This document shows positions 53,691 through 64,000 of a DNA stretch of 64,000 nt, piece by piece. This stretch comes from Rhizopus arrhizus (taxonomy: Eukaryota; Mucoromycota; Mucoromycetes; Mucorales; Rhizopodaceae). Position 1 is the stretch's first letter. Each line of letters starts with the position of its first letter. The notes beneath the pieces are model-generated. The model worked only from the letters and a program-made list of their open reading frames with translations. It was not told the DNA's origin and searched no databases. The DNA lies in assembly GCA_024220505.1 (NCBI GenBank), contig JAKZZE010000013.1, positions 1,488,001 through 1,552,000 of the forward strand. The letters run 5' to 3'. A program made the translations under genes and the position numbers.

Positions 53691-54174
53691 ATAAAGAGTA
53701 AAAAGACAAATAAAGTAATGATTTAAAAAGTATCATTGGTTGCCAAATTATTTATAACGTAGAATAGACTATGTAAGGCAGCTAACAAGAGAGACGCCTT
53801 CGCAGAACGACAATTGGGTCTGTATAAATCTACTTATAGCTATGGATCATCATTTTCGTTAATATCGGCACCATACAGAGACGCAGAATATATTGACAGA
53901 CATTTAGGTCCTTAAAGGGTGCCGATATTGACGTCGGCATAAATACCCATTCAATCACAGCTTTTGGCATCGTTAAACAGAAAAGCATATTGCTAAAAAT
54001 TAACAATGTGCAGAGTTTGCACGATTATTATACTTCGGGTGTTTTAACAGTTGAACTTCGAATAAAATAATACAAATTTGAATTTGCAGGATAGATATAT
54101 AATATTTGTATCAAAAAAAACCTAGAAAAAAATATATGTTATATCTATAATGATATATATATGTTTATAATCTG

Positions 54175-54415
54175 TATATTGAATAAAAAGAAATTGTATT
54201 TCTTGTAAAAAAAAATTTTTCTCTTTTGTACTACATGAATCCATGCAAACTTATAAATTGGGAAAATGAAAAGTTTTCAAATTCAGTGTATGATTTTTTA
54301 ATTTCAACAAAGGTCAATGAAGTAAATCCATTGGACTGTAAGCTCGGAAATTTAACTGCTTGAGCTGCGACCTCCTCTTGCCAAGCATACTCGATTTGCT
54401 ATACTGCAAAAAAAA
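54175..54415. repeat. Diverged copy of 41330-41600 (left flank of unit B)
   Basis: Shares GAATAAAAAGAAATTGTATTT, CTACATGAATCCATGCAAAC-type and AAGCTCGGAAAT blocks in the same order as 41330-41600. Marks the start of the second unit. Confidence 0.7.
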
Positions 54416-55530
54416 AGAAAGTACATAGTACATCTACCCAAAAAAAATAATTTTGTAGGTTTATAATGAAAAGATAGAGAGCAACATTACTTAAATTGTG
54501 AAAGGGAACATGAGTTCAATGCTTTTATCCAACGAAGAGTAAAATTAATTATTTACAATTGAAATAAAAGAATGGTCTATAGGGAAGTAATAAATATAAA
54601 CGTTAAATAAAAGATAAAAGCTAGAAACAAAAATGAACAAGGAAAAAGGAAAAAAAAAAGAAAAAAGAAAAAAGAAAATGGTATTTCTTTTTTTGACCGT
54701 AAGGAAATTAGCATCTATCAAAGATGATAGTGCAATGTTTAAAGGACTAAAGCTAAGCAGAAAATAGAAGGGTATGGGTTTGGTAATCATTTTTATTTTT
54801 AATTGCAAAAAGAAATAACAATATTAACATCAAGTGAATTTACATGTCTTGAGATTCCTTATAACAGAGACTATAAGAAAGGGTTATTAATGAAATAAAA
54901 TAGAACATTTGATAGATTTAGAAAAAAAGAAAAAGTAATGTTGAAATTAGACAATTGCAATGTCGGAATTACTTGCATGTGAAAAAAGCAATGTTGGAAT
55001 TACGTGCATGTTAAAAAAAAAAAGAATGTTAAAGTGACATTGCAAAAGAATACTTACTTTTACAAACTGTCTTAAGTTGAACAAACCTACTTACAGGACC
55101 TTCGTTTTATTTATAGAGCATACAGAGATTTACTTAGGGCTATAAAAAGCGGTTTTAGAAATTGCACTGAAATTGGAAATTTTTTTTTTTTTGATTAAGT
55201 ACTTTGAAAAAAAAAAAATTAGCTGAGATGTCAACTGCAGATGTTTTAATTCATTTGCCTTTGTGTGCTAATTACAATTTATTATTCAATATATATGCCT
55301 TTATTTATGAGTTTTTTGTCCTATCTTTGATTAAGAATATCATTACTTTGCCTTTTTTTTTTTCTTTTTTCTTTTTGGATTACCGCAGTACACTTAACTA
55401 AACTCCATCATTTTTTTTTGTAAAGTAGTGCACTTATGTAAGCCAATCAATATAATACTGAATATGATGGGAAAAGATTCAAATATCTTATCACAAAGGT
55501 TGAATTGATTTTACTCGATGAAAAATTTAT
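54416..55530. other. AT-rich interval of unit B
   Basis: No gene recognised. T and A tracts and short frames only. By position it matches the 3' part of accessory gene 1 in unit A, but no coding similarity is legible. Confidence 0.4.
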
Positions 55531-55887
55531 TCTTGTTTAGCGGCACTTGTATAATGTCGGCAACGTAACAACATCAATTGAAACTTGTTCTTCCTCTGGA
55601 ACTTCAAACTGAGTATTAAAGGCTCTTATTGTTTGATTTTGGAGCTGTATATAAGGAGTTCATAAAGCGACATATCAATTGTATAAAATTTTTTGTTGTA
55701 ATTATACAAATACATACTCATAGATGAATTTAATACTACTGAATTACAGTAAAACCATATCTCTATAAATAAATATGAGACCTCTGCAATGATCACCTTT
55801 GATGTATTGTTCATATCGATAGAGCTAGGATCACGAGTATTGACAGGTGCAGGGTTGAATTCGATAATACGCTCAGATATATTGATA
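55530..55887 (-). pseudogene. Unit B accessory gene 1 remnant
   Basis: At 55887-55810 the minus strand encodes 'SERIIEFNPAPVNTRDPSS', clearly related to the N-terminus of unit A accessory gene 1 ('SDRGIQFNPAPANARGSNS'), but the initiator ATG is now ATA. The coiled-coil region is missing. Downstream a short acidic exon-like stretch ('QFEVPEEEQVSIDVV') ends at a stop near 55540. The gene has lost most of its sequence. Confidence 0.65.
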
Positions 55888-57180
55888 TAAGGTACTTTGA
55901 AGAAAAAGAAAAGAAACTTAACATTGAAGCTAGATACATCTTAAGTGCTATTGCGTTCAACTGTAAACTCAGTTATATTCAAGTCAAAAAATCTATAAAA
56001 GGATTGATGTCTCAGATGAATCTTTTCTTTTCTTTCTTTCTTTTTTTTGATTTGTTATCCCAGGTAAGTTTCTCTTTTTTTAAATTTTTTTTGAATGTTC
56101 TTTATTAAAGATTTATAGATATGCTCATGGCTATCATAAGTTCTTGAGTCTTTTCTGTATCGTTTATGTGGTAAGTATGCTTCTAAACCTTCATTATCTT
56201 TATTAACAATCAAATTTAGTTTTTTAGGCTTGATTCTGAAGCTGTTTGAATAGTTTGGCATCGTCTTCTGGTTTTTAAAGTGGTTTAATGTAAGAAAATC
56301 GGGTACATCATGCTTCACTGTAATTAATCTTTCATTTTATTTAGCTTTGACTCTACTTTCCTCCTGCTTAGTCTACTGTCTTCATCTTTATATTGCTTTT
56401 GATCTCTTTTGAGGCTGCTTCATTGTATTTGTTTGTTTTGCCTGATTTGTCTGCTATATTCTATTGTTTGATGCTTCTGAGGTCAAGGTAAGTGCAATTT
56501 TGAAAAAAAAAAAATTTTTTTTTTGTATCTACCGTTTAAAGGTGATGTTTCATTATTCCCATAAATTCCCTGCTTCTTTCCTCCCCCACTTTTTTTTAAA
56601 TCATTTTTAATAATCAAATGAACCAATAATATATAATCAATATGGCAAAAGAGCCCAAAAATAAATGAATAAAATCACATTTTTGACCAATAATACTGTA
56701 TTTTAAGCCTATTTTTTTCCTAATACAAATCATCCAGAGCTATATATAATCATAATAAACCAATAAGGAAATATTGTAAAAAGGCAATAAGCCAATAAAG
56801 AAGTAATATTAAAGAGAAATAGACCTATAAGGAATCTTTGCTAAAAGGCAACAAGCCAATAAAGAAATAGTATCAAAGAGAAACGCAAGCATGTAAGGTC
56901 CAATGGAAAAGCGTTATGTTTGTGTATCATCGTAAAAAGAACAATGAAGCGGCGCGTCACCAAAAGTAACACGGTATTTTATATACATATCTTAACATTT
57001 CGAGCAAAATATACGAAGTACATATTTTATGGAATCTGTAAATATATTGATGTAAACCCGAAATATCTCATTATATTCTGTCAAATATAATGCTATATAT
57101 ATAGCAATTATGTGCAGTGGATTTCCTAATAAGGAAATTGAAAATTTTAAAGTCCGACGGCAGCAAAGTTACAACCATCC
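55888..57180. other. Unit B intergenic region up to the LINE insertion
   Basis: From about 56060 it parallels 45630-46690, including the intron-like modules, the CAAGCATGTAAGGTCCAATG block and the GTGCAGTGGA half-palindrome at 57112-57121. A ~60-bp segment of unknown origin (57122-57180) separates it from the LINE homology. Confidence 0.6.
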
Positions 57181-59323
57181 ACACCTTGCCTCGGTCTACT
57201 CTGGTGACGGTCTTCCGTCAAGGCGTCCTGACCCTCTGCCCTCTGTCTCTGGTATGGTGCCTTTTGACCTCGATAGTCAAGACCCTGGTATGCCCTCGTT
57301 CTCTGCTGACAGTGTGGGTTCACTGATGCGACGTCTCCCTCTGCGTAAGGCTCCTGGTCCTGACCACTTGCGTACGGAGATGCTCCTCCCCATCAAGTCT
57401 GTTCTGGCCCCACTGCTCTCTTTGCTCTTCAGTATCTGCTACCAGTGGTCGTATACCCCTTCTCTCTGGCGTCAAGCACAGGTGGTCCCCATCCACAAAA
57501 AGGGTGATCCTACCTCGCCAGGGAACTATCGTCCAATCTCCTTGACCTCCATCGTCCGCAAGCTCTTTGAGATGTGTCTCTCTCCCTCTGTTGAAGATGT
57601 CTCTCCTCCGCTCGATGTAGTTCAAGGTGGTTTCCGTCACCAGCGTAGTGCATTGGATCAAGCTCTCTGTCTCCATGATCTGATGCACTCTTACCGACGC
57701 CGACACAATCATTATCCTGTGGTCGCTTTCCTGGACATCAAGTCAGCCTATGATACAGTCGATCGTCGTATCATATGGCAATCGATGCTCGCCTCTTCTG
57801 CTCCTCTGTCCTTGGTGTCCTTGTTGGCCAACATGTTTGATGATGTCTCGGTGTCTGTGTTGTTGCAGAACAATGTCTCTGATCCGTTTGTGCCGAGTAA
57901 AGGTGTCCTTCAGGGCTCTGTCTTGAGTCCTCACCTGTACTCTATCTACGTCAACACATTGCCAGCTCTGCTTCGTTCTGCTGCTTCTGCAACAACCACC
58001 TCGGTGTTATCGGTGTCTCCTTCTGGTCCTCCTGGTCCTGGTGCTCTGGTCTCCGATGGTCTTCCCTTTGGTCCTTTGGTTGGTACTGCTGCTTTGTCTT
58101 CCTCGTCCCTGTCGCCCACACCCATCAACAGCCTGTTGTATGCGGATGATGTGGCGCTGGTTGGGTCTGCTAGCGAAGTTCGGCATATGCTGGACCTAGC
58201 GCAGATCCATTCTCTGACTCTTGGTTACAAGTGGAGTCCACCAAAGTGTGCCGTCCTAAATGCACCTACTGCTGCATCAAGTCGGTATGTTCAAATATCA
58301 CTGTATGGTCAAGACCTTCCTACGGTTGAAGAGTTCACTTATCTTGGTGTCCCTTTTGATGGCAAAGGTATCTCGGTGTCTGCCATGATAAAGCATCGTT
58401 CTGCAAGTACCTTGGCGGCTATGGCTCAACTTCACTCTATGGGTCTTAACCGTCAAGGCTTTACCCTGCTTCTTTCTTCTCGTCTCTTTGCTGCCTTCAT
58501 CCGTCCTAAGCTCGAGTATGGCCTTGCTATTGCTCGACTTACAAGAAAGGACGGTGAAGAGCTCAACCGTGCTCAAGACCGGTGTTTAAGAATGCTTGTT
58601 GGTGGCCATCGAACTGCCTCAACTGTGGTTCTCCGTCATATTACCAATTTGCCGTCGATGACCTTTAGAGCTGATACCTTGGTCCTCAAGTTTTGTCTGC
58701 GTTTCGAGGGTCTTCCTGATGACTGTCTCTTGTCTCTGCTGTCTTCCTCTGTCTCTTCTTCACTATTGACACAGCTCCGTAAGCGGCAAATCGTACTCGA
58801 CTACCCTTCGGATGCCCCTCATTCGACTTCTCGTCTTGCTTCTTGGCTGCGAAGGTATCGTCAAGATCAATTTCAAAGCTTCCTACAGTCCACCCCCCAG
58901 GTTCTGATCCGCGCTTGTCGTCCTGTTCTTCGGGTGGATCCCATCCTCTACTTGCCTGCCTCCCGTGCTGACCGGTCTCGTCTCATCAGATGGCGCATGG
59001 GTTGGATCCCAGGCAAGCCTGCTCCCTGTTCCTGTGGTCTTGGCGATACTTCTCGTTCCCATCTCATGGTCTGTACCTTGGTTCCTTCTGCTCTTTGGTG
59101 CTGTCTGCCTGTTCCACCGCCTGACTATGTGGGTCACCACATAGACTATGTCTTGAACTTGCTTCCTGTCTCTGCTTTTGCTCGGTGTCCGCCTTTCTGG
59201 TCCGCTCTTTGTCAGATCCTCTGTCACTTTGACAAGATCTGTCATCCTGACATCGAGTACAACTCGTCTTCTCTGCCAGGTCAAGTCTGGATTGACAAGT
59301 CCTCTGCTGCTACTGTTCCATAA
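57181..59323 (+). pseudogene. Truncated LINE ORF2 (reverse transcriptase to C-terminus)
   Basis: The frame is open over ~713 codons and nearly identical to the full-length copy, with 'QGSVLSP', 'LLYADDVALVG' and the C-terminal Cys/His cluster (Cys to Arg in 'DTSRSHL'). It lacks the endonuclease domain and the original start. An ATG at 57110 in flanking DNA happens to be in frame. Open frame with few changes implies a recent insertion. The product cannot support autonomous retrotransposition. Confidence 0.88.
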
Positions 59324-59591
59324 TGACAAGCGCTCTGATCCACCCTCTGGCTTCTACCTCCCACTGCCAAACCATTTTAGTGCACGATGCGGAGGAGACC
59401 ATGGTGTTGACGAGTTGCTCAGTAGTTAGCGCTTCCATTGGCCTTTTCTCTTTCCTTTTTTTCGCTCTTGTGTGCTCTGCGAGTGTTTTTTGTTTCTTGT
59501 CTCTTCTCTTTTGTTTCTTGAGTATGACTATCATGATATTTATCGCTTGTCAATATACTCCTTATATATATTAATAAAAAAAAAATTTCGC

Positions 59592-59662
59592 CTATACTAT
59601 CACGGCACTTTTCTTTCGCTTTTGGTTAAAAAGGTAAACTTGACTCTTTTTTGGAAAGCCGA
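59592..59662. repeat. 71-bp tRNA-His-flank sequence at the end of LINE copy 2
   Basis: Base-for-base the same as 34107-34177, followed by CACTGCAAATAAT, which is the target sequence seen uninterrupted in unit A at 46687-46699. Confidence 0.9.
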
Positions 59663-60999
59663 CACTGCAAATAATTGGTGATTTTCAGCGTTATCAGTCA
59701 TTGGCAGTCATTTCTAACATCAAAATTTCAACGATTTAAATAACTTTGATTAAACGAAAAAAATTAAAATGCTCTGTATTGCACCTTTTGAATTTTGAAA
59801 AAAGATTTAGGTGCGAAAAAAATAAAGAAATTTAATAATTTTATTATTTTTTTTGTGGTGTAAGTATCCATAGAGTTATTCATGTTTTAAAAAAGTGTCT
59901 TTTTTTTTTCAAATAGTCTCTTTTTGGAAAGTCTGTTCTCCTCTATCGTTGAAAGACCGATATTTTCTTTTTTTTATTTTTGAGGGCAAATGCGGAAAAC
60001 AAAAACACATTATGATTATTTTGATCAAAAGAATACATATTAGGAAGGCAGTCTGTGTTCTTTAGCTTAGTTCATTTGAAGCGTGTAACAGAACGTAACA
60101 AAATAGTTGCGTTTGGGAAAAAAAAGAAGCTGGAAAATTAGAAGTAAAAAAAAAAGACAAAGTTAAAAAAAAAGACCTAGTGAAAAAAAAAAAAAAAAAA
60201 AAAAAAGAGAGCATAGCAATAAAATGTTACTTATTCAAATGAAAACAATAACCTAACAGTAAACATGTTTTATAAAAATACAAATGCTTTTACAATATAA
60301 CAAAAAAATACGTGTATATTCTAAAAAGAATAAAAAAAAAAAGAAGCTTTGTTAACATCTTGTTACAAGGCAATTATAATTAATAGATACATGAACAGTT
60401 TTTTTGTTTTTCAAGTAAATAGATTGCTTTATTATTTTTTATGACAAATAATATAAAAGAATATATGTTTTTAAGCTTATACTAGTTCATTACTTACTTT
60501 ATGTTTGCAGATGGGTGTAATTTGCCATTAGCCATTAGCCATTAGAGATGTTAACATTGCCAACTTTCTTTACTAAAAAGAGTTTTTCAGCAGTAAGCAG
60601 TAATATAAGTTTGACATTCTTATAGTTTTATCGTGTTGGAAAGAACAACTTTGCTCATGAGGTTCATGTTCGTCATCCGAATGTGTCCCATTAGGAATTC
60701 CTAATATAAAAAGAAAAAAAAAAGAAAAACGACGTTAGACCTGGTATTATTTTTGTTGTTACAAACTTACATTTTAACCATTGTTGAGTTTTCTTTTATA
60801 TCTTTTGTATCCTCAATGTTAAATATGTTCTCTGAAACAAAACAAGGGAAAAAAAAAACATTTCTTTAGTACACGTAAAACTGTTACTGTTTAGGAACCG
60901 ACATCCAAATTTAGTATATTTGCTTTAGTTTTTTTTTGATCACGCATTTTTTTCTATCTTATTCCTCTACTAAATCCTGAATATTATTTTTTTTTTGAA
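59663..60999. other. Unit B upstream region of transposase B
   Basis: Parallels 46690-48006 with the same order of blocks (CTATCGTTGAAAGACCGATAT, the A tracts, GCCATTAGCCATTAGCCATT, CCCATTAGGAATTCC). No gene. Contains the transposase promoter. Confidence 0.6.
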
Positions 61000-63831
61000 A
61001 TGAACGCCACTAACAACAAAGTTAAATGCCAATGCACCAAATGCAGCAACTGTCCTGAAGGATTCAAAATGATTGCCAAGAGAACCGCTAATATTCATAA
61101 GCGTATTGACAAAGTTGGAGAAGGTACATTTTTTTTAAAGAAATGCAGAAGACTAAAGTGCAATTAAAATAGTTTTGAGGCAAAGAAGATTAGAAAATAT
61201 CTTCGAGCAACCCACCAGTTCTACCGAAAGAAGCACGTTTGAAGGTATATTTATAAACACACCCTTTTTTTTTTATTAAACAAATTTAGAATTCGACCTT
61301 GATGCTGACATGGATGTCGACATGGAAGAAGAAATGACCAACGACCAACAACTGGAGTATCTCCTGGTCCTTTACCTTGTGCTTTTTCAAGCAAAGCACC
61401 TTTCTGTTGAAGCCGGTGAAGAACTGTTGGCCTTTCTTTCTTTCTTTGTTCGTGCCCTTGGCCATGGCATGGAGATTCCTACAAAGATCTCCACTGCTCG
61501 TGCCATGGTCAATTATTCCTCTGCCAGTAGTGGTGTCTCCCGTTTCCTTGTCTGTTCTCTTTGTAGAAGTGTTTATGACACGGGAAGTTTGCATACCCGA
61601 CTATGCCCTTTTGTCAGGTTTGCAAACAACCCCCACAGACAAGAGCGCCCATGTGGTAATTCACTTTTTGTTGGCAGCAGCCTGAAGCCCGTCCTTGAGT
61701 TCCCGTACAACTCAATTGTCGAAACGTTGAAGAAGTTCTTTGTCCGTCCGAACTTTGAAACAGAAATTGAACAGTGGAGAGGTCGATATGTGGAGGAAGG
61801 TGTGTTGTATGACATTTATGATGGTAGAGTCTGGAATGAGATGGTCGACTCAGCTGGGGAGCCATTTGTGAATAAAAGACGATCATTAATGGTGTCGTTG
61901 AACGTTGATTGGTTTCAACCTAGTGATGGTATGCATTACTCTTGCGGTGGTGTATATCTCACTATCAACAACCTTCCAAGGGGTTCCAGGATGAAGGTTT
62001 CCAACATCATCCTGGTTGGTATGATTCCTGGGCCTGGCGAGCCCACGGATGACCAGCTCCAAAATTTCTTGCGACGAATGATTGCAGAGCTGAATACCTT
62101 GTACGGAGGTATGATGATGCCAACGTACCAGAACAGAAACGGTGAGATGGTACGTGTTGCTTTGATGTCCGTTAACTGTGATATACCAGCAGCTCGTAAA
62201 GTAGCTGGATTCATGGGTCAATCCGCGCACAAAGCCTGCAACAAGTGTTCCACTGTGTTTTCGCGAATCAGTACTGGTGCAAATTCAACGAAGCCAGATT
62301 TTTCAGACTTTGACGATGAGCATTGGATTCTGCGAAACAATACCCAGCAGCGCCAAGAAGCATATGCTTGGCTGAATGCCACTCACATTACACAACAAAG
62401 AACCCTGCAGACGGACACAGGAAGTAAATGGAGTGAACTTCACCGACTAGAATACTTTGATGTTGTAAGGTTAACAACAGTTGATCCTATGCACAATTTA
62501 TTTCTAGGTACGCCAAAACGAATGGTTGAAGTTTGGGTAGATCACGGGCTTCTTTCTACGGCTGATTTCAAAGCCATGGCTAATGAATTAGCTTCAATTG
62601 CTATTCCATCACAGTACTGCAGAATCTCCAAAGGTATGCAACAAATATAAAAGAATTAATTCTGTGATAAGTCTGAACACTAATTTTTTGTATAAAAAAA
62701 AAAAAACAAAAACGAAAAAAAGGCAAGATTGAAAGTACTTTTAGCAATATGAAATCCGATGAATGGAGAACGTGGTGTGTTGTGCTTTCACCTTTTCTGT
62801 TGAAACAAAGACTAGTCGGTGAACATTTCATCAATTGGATGCGATATGTAGAAGCAGTGAGATTGGTGACTGGTCCTTTGATCACAATTGAAGAAATACA
62901 CGCAGCACATTCATTATTTAAGACCTTTGGCAAGACTTGTGCTCAACTTTATGGAAAAACAAGTATAACACCAAATATGCATATGCACATGCATTTGAAA
63001 GAATGCTTTTTGGACTTTGGTCCCTCTTATGCCTTTTGGCTCTATGGTTTTGAACGCTTGAATGGTGATGTCAAAAAGATAAATATCAATTACAAGACAG
63101 GCTTCGAAACTACTTATGTCACTATGCTTACACAAACAATACATACACAAGATCTTATACATTCATTACCAACACTCATTAATACCAACAACGAAGACAT
63201 GCTCCTACTACTCAACTTTATAAGGGAAATAGGCGAAGTTACGAATGACGAGAGTGGTCTAACGCCATTTGATTACGCTCAGTTCATAGACGGACCAAGT
63301 CTATTTAACCTGACAATTACTGGTAGTGAGCCTCTGCCACCAAAATCCCTTTCTTCAAAAACCAACAACAAACAACAAATCTTATGCCCTGAACACTATG
63401 AAGTCTTACAAAATTATTATATGGATACCTATGAAACACCTATTATGAATACAATTAGTACAATGATACAATCATTTAAGAAAATTAACTTGCTTGGACA
63501 ACGTTACCAACAATCAGACAATCATTCATCATCATCATACATTCAAGCCATTGTAAATAACCAACTACGAATTGGCCAAATATCATATTTTTTTTCACAT
63601 TCCTTCAACAATACCACTCATTATTTTGCATTCGTCAATTGGTACAGCCATGCGACCCAACATTTCCCCACCTTTGATGGTACTGGCATCCAAGTGTGGA
63701 AGAATCAATTTGATCCAGTTACAAGCAACAATATACTTCCAATTTACAGGATTTTCAACCCTGTTGCTATATGTCCATATGTTGATAACCATCTTCTTAC
63801 TCTCGCTCTGCCAAGAAGGATTTATATGTAA
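61000..63831 (+). CDS. Transposase B, Tnp2/Plavaka-like, 882 aa, intact
   Basis: Exons 61000-61123, 61173-61244, 61290-62633 and 62723-63831 have the same phases and positions as transposase A. The N-terminal motif is fuller here: Cys10-x-Cys12-x2-Cys15-x2-Cys18, with a downstream 'NIHKR'. Core motifs are conserved: 'LNVDWFQPSDGMHYSCGG', 'GMIPGPGEPTDDQ', 'NCDIPAARKVAGFMGQ', 'VDPMHNLFLGTPKRM' and 'FGPSYAFWLYGFERLNG'. The two proteins differ throughout but keep all motifs, and both frames are free of stops, which suggests selection on both copies rather than a very recent duplication. Accessory partner 1 is dead in this unit. Confidence 0.88.
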
Positions 63832-64000
63832 CAACTATGCTAAATTATTCAAACATTCTTTTATTATTATTATTATTATTTATTTTACTAAAGAATCATT
63901 CAATAGACTATTATTGTTATTTTTTTTTGAAATTTTTATTCAATTTGCGGAGACAACAAAAGAGGCAGCAAAAAAAAAAAAAAAAAAAAAAAGGAGGGGG
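63832..64000. other. 3' flank of transposase B, start of a convergent gene expected
   Basis: Matches 50874-51040 (TTATTATTATT, AAAGAATCATTCAATAGACTA, TTTATTCAATTTG, A tract). In unit A the stop of accessory gene 2 follows within ~20-60 bp, so its unit B counterpart should begin just past the window edge. Confidence 0.55.

Larger units (their letters stand above)
52340..54149. other. Spacer between units A and B with several tandem repeats
   Basis: No gene recognised. Three repeats of ~120 bp, each containing AAAGGTACTATT...TATTATAGATG (52909, 53031, 53151), look like successive small introns and exons on the plus strand. A second tandem repeat of ~34 bp lies at 53579-53690. The rest is A/T tracts. 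Confidence 0.5.
57181..59662 (+). mobile_element. 5'-truncated LINE copy in unit B, with tRNA-flank tail
   Basis: Homology to the first LINE starts at 57181 (equivalent to 38693) and runs to the 3' end at 59591. It is followed by the same 71-bp sequence (59592-59662) that flanks the first copy, identical to the copy at 34107-34177. Unit A keeps the empty site, so everything from ~57122 to 59662 is inserted. Confidence 0.9.

Overview
The window is eukaryotic and fungal. It is AT-rich, host genes carry many 49-60 nt introns with GTAAGT/GTATGT donors, and ribosomal protein and SRP genes sit close together. The transposon mix (Tc1/mariner, Ty3/Gypsy, an APE-type LINE and Tnp2/Plavaka-like CACTA elements) fits an early-diverging fungus, most likely Mucoromycota/Mucorales. 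That placement is inference. No species is claimed. LAYOUT 1-11.5 kb, host genes: a 3' gene fragment, a kelch-repeat gene, a SWIM-domain Sws1/ZSWIM7 homologue head-to-head with an N-myristoylated TLDc protein (MEAK7/Rtc5-like), mitochondrial SSB (RIM1-like), a degenerate gene broken by an LTR fragment, then uS7 (RPS5), eS21 (RPS21) and SRP9. LAYOUT 11.5-19 kb: decayed AT-rich DNA with small inverted-repeat elements, a Tc1 transposase remnant, an intact Tc1-like transposase, a nearly complete Tc1 element with long TIRs, and degenerate LTR pieces. LAYOUT 19-34 kb, a nest: Gypsy-1 (18961-34011, minus strand, TSD GTAG) carries a complete Tc1 element in its reverse transcriptase and a complete second retrotransposon, Gypsy-2 (26007-33981, TSD ATAC), inside its 5' LTR. 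Gypsy-1 ends about 40 bp from the 3' end of a tRNA-His gene. Gypsy-2 has a canonical A-AAA-AAC slippery site at the end of gag, an in-frame amber between RNase H and integrase, and an unknown 268-aa ORF in the env position. LAYOUT 34-41 kb: a full-length LINE beside tRNA-His, flanked by a 71-bp direct repeat that includes the first 16 nt of the tRNA gene. Its ORF1 is split by a TA-flanked inverted-repeat element and its ORF2 by a solo LTR plus one stop codon. LAYOUT 41-64 kb: two tandem copies (A and B) of a large DNA-transposon-like unit. Each has an intact four-exon Tnp2/Plavaka-type transposase (884 and 882 aa). In unit A the transposase is bracketed by two opposite-strand accessory genes that look like paralogues of each other (matching exon phases and residues). 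In unit B the first accessory gene is degenerate, a 5'-truncated LINE copy is inserted, and the window ends just as the second accessory gene should begin. The least described material here is the two-accessory-gene Tnp2 unit, the tRNA-His-associated LINE, and the extra Gypsy-2 ORF.
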